Positions 9,284-18,600 of a stretch of DNA of 64,000 nucleotides are shown here, piece by piece; within the stretch, counting starts at the first letter, position 1, and every line of letters begins with the position of its first letter. This DNA is from JAZBPO01 sp963691775 (GTDB lineage: Bacteria; Pseudomonadota; Gammaproteobacteria; Pseudomonadales; Azotimanducaceae). The stretch spans positions 992,001 through 1,056,000 of the forward strand of contig OY829369.1 of NCBI GenBank assembly GCA_963691775.1. The letters are read 5' to 3'. A program made the translations under genes and the position numbers. Below the pieces are notes generated by a model, which worked only from the letters and a program-made list of their open reading frames with translations, made no database searches and was not told the DNA's origin.

Positions 9284-10867
9284 ATGATCAAATTGAATCG
9301 AATCCCGCGCAGCGCCCTCTTCCTGCTTCTCGCTGTATTCGTGGCGACCCAGCTCAAGGCAGCAGAAGACGACTCCGTAGCACGCGTCCTGCTCTCCTTC
9401 GGGACCGTTGAGGCGGTCTCGCTCGACGGCTCCGTGCGCGCGCTCGCGCGCGGCGATCGGATCTACGAGGGCGACACGATCCGCAGTGGCGCCTCAAGCC
9501 GCGCGCAGATCCGCTTCACCGACGGGGCTCGCATGGCGCTGCGCCCGGAAACCGAACTCTCCGTGGACGACTACGAGTTCGAGGAGGCCGCACCGCCTGA
9601 GCGCGATCGCACGGCTCTGAGCCTGCGTCGGGGTGGATTCAGAACTGCAACGGGCCGCGTTGCTCAGCGCAATCCGTTTCGGGCCGCTACGCGCAGCGTC
9701 GGCGACGTCAATCGAAGCTCTTATCGCGTATCCACGCCCTTCGCGGTTATTGGCGTACGGGGGACCGACTGGTCCGCCTCCATTTCTAACGTCGGCCAGG
9801 GTGCCAATCTCTTCCTTGGCGTTGAGGAGGGCGGGATCACGGCCGCCAACAATGGTGGCAGCCTGGACGTTGGCGTGGACGACGCGTTCAGCTTCGCGCA
9901 AATCGGCTCTTTCGACGAAGCGCCACAGGGCCTCGACGCCCCGCCCCCGCAGGTGCGTGAAGCCTTCAGCTCGACAGGCCTGCCTTCGGAGGATGACACG
10001 GGCGAGGGTCCGGGCGATGACAGCGCCGGCGGTGGCAGCAGCAGCGCCCGCGATTCTGACGAGTCTGGCGACGATTCAGACGACTCGGGTGATGACTCAA
10101 ACGACGCCTCCGGCGACGCCTCGGATGGCGGCGATGAGTCCGGTGACGACTCCGGCGACGCCTCGGATGGCGGCGATGAATCCGGTGATTCCGGAGACGC
10201 TTCCGACGGAGGCGATGATTCCGGCGACTCGGATTCGAATGGCGAAGACGGTGGTCCGGGCGAAGACGGCGGCCCCGGTGAAGACGGCGGTCCCGGCGAA
10301 GACGGCGATGCCGGTGAGGACGGCGGTCCCGGCGAAGACGGCGGTCCCGCTGAAGACGGCGGTCCCGGTGAAGACGGCGGTCCCGGTGACAGCGGCAGTC
10401 CCGGTGACAGCGGCGGTTCCGGCGACAGCGGCGGTCCCGGTGACAGCGGCGGTCCCGGTGACAGCGGCGGTTCCGGCGACAGCGGCGGTCCCGGTGACAG
10501 CGGCAGTGGCGACGCCAGCGGCGGTCCCGGCGACAGCGGCGGCCCCGGCGACAGCGGCGGATCCTCCGATGGCGGTGGTCCAGGCGCCGGTGGGGGTCCA
10601 GGCGCCGGTGGGGGTCCAGGCGCCGGGGGGGGGCCCGGCGCTGGCGGGGGGCCCGGCGCTGGCGGCGGACTCGCCGACGGCGATAGCGGTGGCGGCGCAC
10701 CCGGCGGTGGCGGCGGACCGGATGGTGGGGGTGCGATGATGGCGACGGGTGCTGGCGGGCCTTCGACCGACGGCGTGATCGAGATCACCACGCCTATCTC
10801 AACAGGCGTTGACGGCGCAGACGGCAGCGCCCCGCCGGTCCTCGAGATCAGCGTCGGCTGTTTCTGA
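9284..10867 (+). CDS. FecR-domain secreted protein with long Asp/Gly/Ser/Pro repeat tail
   Basis: 527 residues, starting 13 bp after tpsB with a GGGAG-type ribosome site. There is a signal peptide (about 1-27, cut near LKA-AEDD), then a FecR domain (about 30-190) containing RGDRIYEGDTIRSG and VRGTDWS. FecR domains of this sort are found in periplasmic proteins outside iron regulation. Residues about 235-470 are low complexity, running from GDDS/GDAS units into GEDGGP, GDSGGP and GAGGGP units. The protein ends SVGCF, with a single near-terminal cysteine. Its position implies a role with the TPS pair, such as surface scaffolding or display; that is inference. Confidence 0.82.
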   Translation: MIKLNRIPRSALFLLLAVFVATQLKAAEDDSVARVLLSFGTVEAVSLDGSVRALARGDRIYEGDTIRSGASSRAQIRFTDGARMALRPETELSVDDYEFEEAAPPERDRTALSLRRGGFRTATGRVAQRNPFRAATRSVGDVNRSSYRVSTPFAVIGVRGTDWSASISNVGQGANLFLGVEEGGITAANNGGSLDVGVDDAFSFAQIGSFDEAPQGLDAPPPQVREAFSSTGLPSEDDTGEGPGDDSAGGGSSSARDSDESGDDSDDSGDDSNDASGDASDGGDESGDDSGDASDGGDESGDSGDASDGGDDSGDSDSNGEDGGPGEDGGPGEDGGPGEDGDAGEDGGPGEDGGPAEDGGPGEDGGPGDSGSPGDSGGSGDSGGPGDSGGPGDSGGSGDSGGPGDSGSGDASGGPGDSGGPGDSGGSSDGGGPGAGGGPGAGGGPGAGGGPGAGGGPGAGGGLADGDSGGGAPGGGGGPDGGGAMMATGAGGPSTDGVIEITTPISTGVDGADGSAPPVLEISVGCF

Positions 10868-11619
10868 GGCAAGGAACAACGCCGAACCACAGCGGGGCGC
10901 CATTTGGCGCCCCGCAGCGTTCGGGCCCTCGCACCGCGTCTCTCAACACGGCGAGCGCGACCCGCTGAAGCTGGGCCCAATGGTTCGTTGCGGCGCGTGG
11001 CTGAAGCGACGCCCACCGTCCGAAGTGCGGCCAGCTTGTGCGCAGAGTCACCCGCAGCCGTCCGGCGATTCCGGCCCCAGCAGACGGAGCAACGCCAGGC
11101 TTCCAGCCGAGCACAGTCATCCGGACGCGTCCGTTCTGAAGTCAGGCGCAACATGACGCGGTGACGCCTGGCGCTACCGCGAGGCAGCAACCGCGCGTAG
11201 CCGGATTAGGAAAACCCTCATGGCTGCGTTCGTTGATGCCCCACGCATGGCCCGCGTGCTGTGCGGCGACTCAGCGCAACCGGGACGCGCTGCCGCGTCC
11301 GCCGAATGGCGGCTCTCTCGGTGGGGCGCCCAACGCAGCGCTATGTCAGACGCCCCGAGACAGGCGCCTCACTCGGCGCTGAGCGCTGATACGCGACCCC
11401 CTCGAACGCTCAGGGACGCGGCGAAGCCCTATCGGACCCGGTCCCGGCCGGCGCACACGTCGCCGCTACTGACGCCATCCAATCCATGGACGCTTCATCC
11501 GCCTGCGAGACGCAGCGCCGTCCATGCACCGGGCGAGGCAGCAGGAGCCGCATGCGAAGGCCACCATGAGGCTCACCAAGCGCCTCCCACCCCGGCTGAC
11601 GCTCCAGCGTCCAGTCGTC
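10868..11619. other. Gene-free region after the TPS cluster
   Basis: 752 bp between the FecR gene and the DUF427 gene. Apart from the hairpin at 10892-10915 it holds small adjacent hairpins near 11284-11320 (GACGCG/CGCGTC, then CCGCC/GGCGG). Open frames here are arginine- and proline-rich and look like chance frames. Confidence 0.5.
10892..10915. terminator. Strong hairpin, likely end of the TPS operon
   Basis: The arms GCGGGGCGCCA and TGGCGCCCCGC pair perfectly over 11 bp around a TT loop, 25 bp after the FecR stop. No T-run follows, so intrinsic termination is uncertain, but the position suits a 3' transcript boundary. Confidence 0.5.
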
Positions 11620-11982
11620 TTACTTGGCGCGATGCACCCGCACGCGGTCGGGATAGAACGCGAGGTATCCCTCCAGCCCAGCAACCTCTTCCATTGGAGT
11701 TTCATAGCACCAGACCGCGTTCTCGTGGCGCGACGACGCGGTCTGAATCGCGTAGTAGGTGGCGTCGCCCTTGAACGGGCAGCGCGTGCGATGCGCCGTG
11801 CGCACGAGGACGTCGAAGTCGACATCGCTCGCAGGGAAGTAGATCACCGCTTCGTGGAAGGACTCTCGCACGTCGAGCGCGTCCACGGAGTCGGCGATGA
11901 CGTGACCATCGAGTTCCGCTACGAAGCGCCCGGGCGCAGGACGTACATCAACTGCATAGTCGGGATATCGATCAAGCACCTT
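11620..11982 (-). CDS. DUF427 domain protein
   Basis: Small DUF427 protein. Visible landmarks are VIADSVDALDVRE, the YFPASDV strand, TRCPFKGDATYYAI and ENAVWCYETP, in family order. The function of the family is not established. I chose the GTG at 11982 because AAGGGGAG lies about 9 bases upstream and the product then starts just before the conserved PDYAVDV. A longer frame opens at a TTG at 12051 without a clear ribosome site. It diverges from the AI-2E permease gene. Confidence 0.75.
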   Translation of the reverse strand, partial: KVLDRYPDYAVDVRPAPGRFVAELDGHVIADSVDALDVRESFHEAVIYFPASDVDFDVLVRTAHRTRCPFKGDATYYAIQTASSRHENAVWCYETPMEEVAGLEGYLAFYPDRVRVHRAK

Positions 11983-12103
11983 CGCGCGCTCCCCTTGGGG
12001 CGTATTGGGCCATGGGTCTCTCCTCCCGCGATCCAGCAAGCATGCGCCCAAGCTCGCGCACTGACGAGTCTCTCGTCCGCTGCGCCCCTGCTAGTCTTGC
12101 GCC

Positions 12104-13384
12104 ATGCCACCACCGCAGGAGCGCCAGGTGCTGCACGGCCGCCCGTTTGAGAACATATTCTTCCTACTCATGCTCGCCATCGTCACGCTGGCGTTCTTCT
12201 GGGTGCTCTCGGGCTACCTGATCCCCATGTTCTGGGCGATCGTGCTCGCTGTTCTGTTCTTCCCCGTACACCGCAGAATTCACGCCAGCGTCGGAGCGCG
12301 CCCCTCGCTCGCGGCATCTCTGACCCTGCTTCTCATCCTGACGACCGTCATCGTTCCCACAGGCTTCCTTGCACTCGCGGTCGCAAATGAATCGAGCCTG
12401 CTCGTAGCGCGCATGCAGAGCGGCGAGATCGATCCGACCGCGATCATCAAGTGGGTCGAAGGATTCGCCCCGCCCCTCGTCGAACTGCTTGCCGATCTCG
12501 GCATCGAGCTGGAAGAACTTCGCGATCGTCTCGAAAGCGCCGCCGTGAGCGCGTCGCAGACCATCGGCACCGTAGCCGTCGCTGCAGGACAGGGCGCGGT
12601 CAGCTTCAGCATCGGCTTTGCAGTGGCGCTCTACGTGCTCTATTTTGCGCTCCGCGACGGCGAGACGATCCAGGAAGTCGTGATTCGCGCGCTCCCCATG
12701 GGCGACGATCGTGAGCAGGCGCTCATGGACAAGTTCGCAGAGGTCGCCCGCGCCACGATCAAGAGCACGGTCGTCATCGGCGCCATCCAGGGCCTCCTCG
12801 GCGGCACCATCTTCGCGGTCCTGGGCATCCAGGGGGCGATCTTCTGGGGCGTGGTCATGGCGGTGCTGTCGCTCCTGCCGGCCGTCGGTGCGAGCCTCGT
12901 CTGGGCACCCGCGGCCGTATTTCTGATGATCGACGACCGCATGGGCGCAGCGTTCGTTCTGATCGGCTTCGGTATCGGCGTCATCAGCCTTGTCGACAAT
13001 CTTCTGAGGCCGATCCTCGTCGGCCGCGACACGCGCATCCCGGATTGGCTGATCCTCGTCTCGACCCTGGGCGGCCTCACCGCCTTCGGTCTCTCCGGAT
13101 TCGTCATCGGCCCGGTGATCGCTGCCCTCTTCCTCACCTTCTGGACGCTATTCGAACGCGAACATCATGCGGACTTTCAGCCCGGAGGCCCGGCATGGGA
13201 CGACGTGACGGCAGCCGGACGGGAGGCCCTGCCAGCAGCGGCTGCCGCCAGCTCCGGAGCGCCTGTCGAAGCGCCTGTCGAAGCGCTTGCCGAAGCGCCC
13301 GCCGAAGCGCGCGAGGACTCGAATGCGCGCGAGGCCGAGGCCGAGGCCGTTGCCGAGGCCCTGCGCAAGCCCGAGGAGGACTGA
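12104..13384 (+). CDS. AI-2E family transporter (YdiK/PerM-like permease)
   Basis: 426 residues with the AI-2E exporter fold. Two N-terminal membrane helices (about 18-60) are followed by an amphipathic central region (about 95-150) and a C-terminal helix bundle. That bundle includes the conserved segments IQGLLGGTIFAVLGI and VDNLLRPILVG. Residues from about 365 form an Ala/Glu-rich repeating tail (EAPVEAPVEALAEAPAEA), which is unusual for the family and probably cytoplasmic. Substrates of this large family vary (autoinducer-2, Na+/H+ and others), so none is assigned. Confidence 0.85.
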   Translation: MPPPQERQVLHGRPFENIFFLLMLAIVTLAFFWVLSGYLIPMFWAIVLAVLFFPVHRRIHASVGARPSLAASLTLLLILTTVIVPTGFLALAVANESSLLVARMQSGEIDPTAIIKWVEGFAPPLVELLADLGIELEELRDRLESAAVSASQTIGTVAVAAGQGAVSFSIGFAVALYVLYFALRDGETIQEVVIRALPMGDDREQALMDKFAEVARATIKSTVVIGAIQGLLGGTIFAVLGIQGAIFWGVVMAVLSLLPAVGASLVWAPAAVFLMIDDRMGAAFVLIGFGIGVISLVDNLLRPILVGRDTRIPDWLILVSTLGGLTAFGLSGFVIGPVIAALFLTFWTLFEREHHADFQPGGPAWDDVTAAGREALPAAAAASSGAPVEAPVEALAEAPAEAREDSNAREAEAEAVAEALRKPEED

Positions 13385-13513
13385 AGCGCGGTTCTGATCG
13401 GCCGCGCCCGCCCCGCACCGCACACCAGCGGACATCTGCAGGCCAATGAGGTGATCTACGGCGGAGGGTGCTTGATCAATATCCGGCTCGTTGCGCCCGC
13501 GAGCACGGCGCGC

Positions 13514-13603
13514 GGCACTCGGCACTCGGCACTCGGCACTCGGCACCCCGCACCCGGCGCCCGGCACCCGGCACCCGGCACCCGGCACCCGGCACCCGGC
13601 ACC
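13514..13603 (+). repeat. Heptamer tandem repeat GGCACTC/GGCACCC
   Basis: About 13 head-to-tail 7-bp units. The first four are GGCACTC; the rest are GGCACCC-like with two single-base variants. It lies between the AI-2E gene and the end of the Rieske gene. The seven-base unit is frame-breaking and the stretch is not coding. Confidence 0.9.
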
Positions 13604-13677
13604 GACGCCATCGCTAGGATCCTGCCTGCGCAGCCGACGGAGTGGAGCATCGATGCAAACTCGCGCGAAATCGCCTG

Positions 13678-14457
13678 TCAGCCGAAGCGCAGACCTGAGG
13701 CATGGCGCTGCACCCGCCGCGCCGGAGCGAGCGCGTAGTCGTCTCGATCGATGCAGCGCCCGCTGCGGACGTCGAAACGGCGCCCGTGCCAGGGACACGT
13801 GACGATCCCATCCTCGATCTGCACGGCCTCCAGTGATGCAAGGCGATGCGGACAGCGCGCAGGGAAGGCCCAGAGTCCGTCGCTGAGCTCGACCACGCGC
13901 AGTCGTTCGCCGTCGGCCTCGACCACCTCGGCCGCTGGCGCCGGCGCGAGCCGGACGTTCGCAAGCGCAGCTTCCCGTTCAACCATCATGGCTTCATCGG
14001 CGTCATACAGAGCGTGGTACGTGCGCGCATAGGCTTCACCGAGCTGCCCTCGCGACGCAGCCGCGATTCCGGGGACAAAGAAGTCGACAATCACGGACAG
14101 GGACTGAGCGCCGTGAATCACGGCATGGCTCCAGACCTCGGCGCCGGCGCTGACGCCTTCAAGATGACGCAGCACCCAACGCGCTTCCTCGCGGTTGAAG
14201 CGCAGCTCAAGCAGGCTTTCTTCGATGCCGTCTCGCACGGGCAAGCCGGCGCGTGCTCGCCACCCCCAGTCGCCCTGGTCTTCGCAGTGCACCCATGCAT
14301 AGTTCGACGCGTGCAGGTACGGCAGGCGCTCGACATCCAGCACCGTCTCCTCGAGTCGTACGAAGCGCACTGGCAGAGTCCTGCGATAGGTCCCGAGGTG
14401 CGGAAGCTGTGTATCCGCCGCAGGGGCGCGAAAGGTACCGCCTCCAGCGAGCGTCAT
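13678..14457 (-). CDS. Rieske [2Fe-2S] protein with N-terminal non-Rieske domain
   Basis: 259 residues from the ATG at 14457, which has AGGAG about 5 bases upstream; a TTG at 14478 is less likely. The Rieske cluster ligands are C202/H204 (CPHR) and C221/H224 (CPWHGRRF) near the C-terminus, so a 2Fe-2S centre is expected. The first 175 residues (HASNYAWVHCEDQGDWGW, VIVDFFVPG, YDADEAMMVERE) resemble a START/SRPBCC-like region. Ring-hydroxylating oxygenase alpha subunits have the Rieske domain first, so the order here is reversed. No catalytic mononuclear-iron motif is evident. It diverges from arsR across about 120 bp. Substrate unknown. Confidence 0.75.
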   Translation of the reverse strand: MTLAGGGTFRAPAADTQLPHLGTYRRTLPVRFVRLEETVLDVERLPYLHASNYAWVHCEDQGDWGWRARAGLPVRDGIEESLLELRFNREEARWVLRHLEGVSAGAEVWSHAVIHGAQSLSVIVDFFVPGIAAASRGQLGEAYARTYHALYDADEAMMVEREAALANVRLAPAPAAEVVEADGERLRVVELSDGLWAFPARCPHRLASLEAVQIEDGIVTCPWHGRRFDVRSGRCIDRDDYALAPARRVQRHASGLRFG

Positions 14458-14556
14458 GCGGGCTCCTGCGGGGGGCAAGCGAAACGGGGACTTCGAGACA
14501 TGTGATCGGCCATTCGTGAGCGGGCCCCAGACTCTAGCGATGTTGCGGCACGATCA

Positions 14557-14580
14557 ATATGTCGATTAGTCTCGACATAT
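14557..14580. promoter_or_regulatory. ArsR operator overlapping the arsR start codon
   Basis: The arms ATATGTCGA and TCGACATAT form a perfect 9-bp inverted repeat around a 6-base centre. The last bases of the right arm are the start of the arsR ATG (14579). TTGCGG (14543-14548) and TAGTCT (14567-14572) could be -35 and -10 elements, placing transcription start at about the ATG, so the message may be leaderless. Confidence 0.7.
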
Positions 14581-14929
14581 GGACACCTCAAACGCCACCG
14601 CGGCCCTCTCGGCGCTCGCGCAAGAACATCGCCTCGCCGCCTTCCGCCTGCTGGTCCGGGCCGGCGCAGACGGTCTGCCGGCAGGAGCCGTCGCACGCGA
14701 GCTCGACATTCCGCACAACACGCTGTCGACGCACCTGTCGACGCTCGTTGGCGCAGGCCTCGCGCAATCGCGGCGGGAAGGCCGCTCGATCATCTACAGC
14801 GTGGACTTTGCGGGCACCCGCGACCTGCTTGCCTTCCTCCTCGAGGACTGCTGCCTCGGGGCGCCGGAGCGCTGCGATGCCGTACTCGGCACCGTTCTCC
14901 CCGACTGCTGCTCCGAAGCCCCGTCATGA
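14579..14929 (+). CDS. arsR: ArsR-family As(III)-responsive repressor
   Basis: 116 residues forming a winged-helix ArsR/SmtB repressor. The recognition helix region is IPHNTLSTHLSTLVGAGL (about 44-61) and the wing is SRREGRSIIYSV. The metal-binding helix variant ELCVCDL is absent. Instead C91, C92 and C99 lie in the C-terminal helix and C110/C111 follow. A C-terminal Cys pair plus a third Cys resembles the As(III) site described for Acidithiobacillus ferrooxidans ArsR. First gene of the ars operon; it would bind the palindrome at its own start and release on arsenite. Confidence 0.92.
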   Translation: MDTSNATAALSALAQEHRLAAFRLLVRAGADGLPAGAVARELDIPHNTLSTHLSTLVGAGLAQSRREGRSIIYSVDFAGTRDLLAFLLEDCCLGAPERCDAVLGTVLPDCCSEAPS

Positions 14930-15336
14930 AAAGACTGCACGTGCACGTTGGCGTCGACGATCTCGACGCATCCGTCCGCTTCTACAGCGCGCTCTTCGAA
15001 TCCGAACCGGTCCGCCAGGAAGCAGACTACGCGCGCTGGCTGCTCGACGATCCCCGCGTCAACTTCGCGGTCAGCCTCAAAGCGTCCAGGAGCGGCGTCG
15101 ATCATCTCGGTATCCAGGTCGACGACGAGCGCGAGCTCGCGAACGTCTACGAGCGCCTGGAGCGAGCCGAAGGCCCGATCGCCGACGAAGGCGAGACGCA
15201 CTGCTGCTACGCCCGCTCCACCAAGCGCTGGACCGAGGACCCCGCGGGCATCTCCTGGGAGGCCTTCGTCACCCACAGCGAGGAAATCACCCGCGACGCG
15301 GCAACGATTGCGCCGACGGTAGGCTGCTGCGCATGA
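14926..15336 (+). CDS. arsI: ArsI/CadI-family glyoxalase-fold dioxygenase
   Basis: 136 residues, vicinal oxygen chelate fold. ATGA overlap with arsR. Candidate iron ligands are a His in the first strand (RLHVHVGV), the His of VDHLGIQV and the Glu of SWEAFV. The vicinal cysteine pair in ETHCCYA matches the trivalent-arsenic site of ArsI C-As lyases. A second Cys pair ends the protein (VGCCA). ArsI cleaves the C-As bond of methylarsenite; related CadI proteins are named for cadmium induction. The operon context favours an arsenic role. Confidence 0.88.
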   Translation: MKRLHVHVGVDDLDASVRFYSALFESEPVRQEADYARWLLDDPRVNFAVSLKASRSGVDHLGIQVDDERELANVYERLERAEGPIADEGETHCCYARSTKRWTEDPAGISWEAFVTHSEEITRDAATIAPTVGCCA

Positions 15337-15745
15337 GCAGGGATTCCGTACTCGTGCTGTGCACGGGCAACTCCTGCCGGTCGGTGATGGCAGAAGCGCT
15401 GGTGAATGCACTCCGCGGCGATCAGTACGAGGCCTTCAGCGCGGGCAGCCAGCCCACCGGACAGATCAATCCCGGTGCCCTCGCGACGCTCGAACGCCAC
15501 GGCATCGCTCAGGGCGCGCCGATCAGCGAATCCTGGGACGTCTACGCCGACACCCCCTTCCGCTACGTCATCACGGTGTGTGACTCGGCCGCCGCCGAGA
15601 CCTGCCCGCTGTTCCCGGGACCGGCGGAAAAACTGCACTGGGGGACGCCCGACCCGTCTCATGTGACCGGCACCGACGCGGAAATCGAAGCGGCCTTCGA
15701 TGCGGCTTTCGCGAAATTGAAGCGACACGTGGAGGAAGACCTGCC

Positions 15746-15749
<4 letters not shown>
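15333..15749 (+). CDS. arsC: Arsenate reductase, low-molecular-weight phosphatase type
   Basis: 138 residues, with ATGA overlap with arsI. The P-loop CTGNSCR (CX5R) is at about residues 10-16. A redox pair follows in VCDSAAAETCPLF, as in thioredoxin-coupled ArsC enzymes, and a late Asp region (WGTPDPSH) supplies the general acid. It reduces arsenate to arsenite in the cytoplasm for export by the next gene product. The electron donor (thioredoxin or another thiol) is inferred from the Cys pattern. Confidence 0.93.
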
Positions 15750-16783
<1,034 letters not shown>

Positions 16784-16788
16784 GCCCG

Positions 16789-18600
16789 CTACTCGGGCCA
16801 GAGCCGATCGCGCAGGCCGCTGCGTCGCGCACCGCGCGTGGAGACGGCCTGCTCGACGGCGCGGTCTGTCGCGCAGACGAGCGCACCGGTCCTTGCCCGC
16901 GTCACACCGGTGTACAGGAGTTCCCGCGTCAGCAGGCGCGGTTCTTCGTCACCAAGCGCGACCAGCACGCGATCGAACTCCGAGCCCTGGCTCTTGTGCA
17001 CGGTGATGGCGAAGGCCGTCTCGTGCGGCGGCAGGCGCGAGACGGGTAGACCACGCACGCCACCGTCCGCCGTGGGGAACCAGGCCCGCGCCGAAGCGCT
17101 TTCCCCGCGCAGAATCACCCCGACGTCGCCATTGAACAGTCCGAGCGCATAGTCATTCACCGTGACCATCACCGGGCAGCCCGAGAACTGTGCATCGAGT
17201 TCGCGAATGCGCCCGTCGCGGCGCAGCGCCTGCTCCGTGAGCGCGTTGATGCGCTCCACGCCAAGGGGACCATGGCGCGATGCACAGAGCACCTGGAAGT
17301 GTGTCGCTGCGGCCAGCACCTCGCCGGGCTCTGCACCGCCCTGAGCAAGCTGGATCATCTCGCCAAAGCCGTGAACGATAGCATCGAGCAGTGCCGCAGC
17401 ATTCGCAGGCGCCAAGCGCTGAAGGTCGGGATCGTCCTCGTCAAGGCAAGTCAGCGCTCTGCGGACATCGCCCAGGTTCGCGGCGCGCGCGAAGCGGCCA
17501 AGCGCACCGCCGGCATCGAAACGCCGGCTGCGCCGGAGGATCGTCACCGCATCCGCCAGCGCTGGCACCCCTTCGTCTGAAAGATGATCCAGATCTGCCC
17601 CCGCGAGCCGGCCGAGGCGCGTCCCTCCGTCCTTCGTGAAGCGGGCGGCGTCGCCGTGCCGTTCCGCCCAGGCGCACAGATCACCCAACACGCGACCGGC
17701 TTCAACGGACGACAGTTGATCGGGATCGCCCAGCAGCACGAGGCGCGACTCCGGGCGCAGGGCAGAAGCCAGCGCCGCCATCATGCGCAGATCCACCATG
17801 GACGCTTCGTCGAGCACGACGAGGTCGGCGTCGAGCGGTGTCTTCGAATCGTGGCGGAAGCTGCCATCACCGGGGCGATAGCCCAGCAGGCGATGCAGCG
17901 TGCTCGCCTCTTCCGGCAGCCTTGCGACGAGCGCTTCGGACGCGAGCCCATCAGCAACGAGCCGGCCGCGGGCAATCCGCATCGACTCCGTCATTCGCGC
18001 TGCCGCCTTGCCAGTCGGCGCAGCGAGGCGAACGACGGGGGGCGCGGAGGCGTGCTCCAGCAAGAGCAGCAGCATGCGCGCGACCGTCGTCGTCTTTCCC
18101 GTACCCGGCCCGCCCGCGATGACGGCAAGCTTGCCGTCGAGGGCGCTTGCGACGGCGATGCGCTGCCAGTCCGGCGCGTCGTCGCCAGGAAAGAGCGCGG
18201 CGATGCGGGGCGCGAGCGATTCAAGATCGGCTTCGCTCAGCAGGCGTGCCCCGGTGCGTTCCAGCAGCGTCGCCGAGAGCAACTCTTCGTAGCCGTGAAA
18301 GCGGGCCAGGTAGAGGCGCGGGCCTTCCAGCACCAGCGGCGCCGGCCGATCCGGCGCAGCAAGCAGTCCGGAACGCTCCAACGCACCGCGAAGCGCGTCC
18401 CCGGCAGGCCAGCCGTCTGCGGGATCGAGATCAAAGAGCTCGACGCAGCTGTGTTGCTGCCCGAGCTCCATGGACAGGTGCATGCCGAGACGGACCACCC
18501 AGGACCGCTCCTCCTCGGAGAGCCTGGCGTCCGCCCAGCGACCGAGCGCGCGGCCGAACTGCGCGTCCAGATCGCTGAAGTCGAGACGTTCGTTGCTCAC
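16789..18600 (-). CDS. recD: RecBCD alpha subunit, exodeoxyribonuclease V helicase
   Basis: 603 residues, superfamily 1B helicase. Walker A GGPGTGKTTT lies near residue 165 and the Walker B region LDEASMVDL near 265. The C-terminal UvrD-like motif (ITVHKSQGSEFDRVLV) and the TRART motif follow. The GTG start overlaps the recB stop (GTGA). RecD is the fast 5'-3' motor of RecBCD, acting in double-strand-break repair and foreign DNA degradation. Last gene of the recC-recB-recD operon. Confidence 0.95.
   Translation of the reverse strand: MSNERLDFSDLDAQFGRALGRWADARLSEEERSWVVRLGMHLSMELGQQHSCVELFDLDPADGWPAGDALRGALERSGLLAAPDRPAPLVLEGPRLYLARFHGYEELLSATLLERTGARLLSEADLESLAPRIAALFPGDDAPDWQRIAVASALDGKLAVIAGGPGTGKTTTVARMLLLLLEHASAPPVVRLAAPTGKAAARMTESMRIARGRLVADGLASEALVARLPEEASTLHRLLGYRPGDGSFRHDSKTPLDADLVVLDEASMVDLRMMAALASALRPESRLVLLGDPDQLSSVEAGRVLGDLCAWAERHGDAARFTKDGGTRLGRLAGADLDHLSDEGVPALADAVTILRRSRRFDAGGALGRFARAANLGDVRRALTCLDEDDPDLQRLAPANAAALLDAIVHGFGEMIQLAQGGAEPGEVLAAATHFQVLCASRHGPLGVERINALTEQALRRDGRIRELDAQFSGCPVMVTVNDYALGLFNGDVGVILRGESASARAWFPTADGGVRGLPVSRLPPHETAFAITVHKSQGSEFDRVLVALGDEEPRLLTRELLYTGVTRARTGALVCATDRAVEQAVSTRGARRSGLRDRLWPE

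Noticed and set aside
9721..11190. 489-codon antisense frame across the FecR repeat tail
   Set aside because: A Ser/Pro repeat made by reading the GC-rich repeat backwards.
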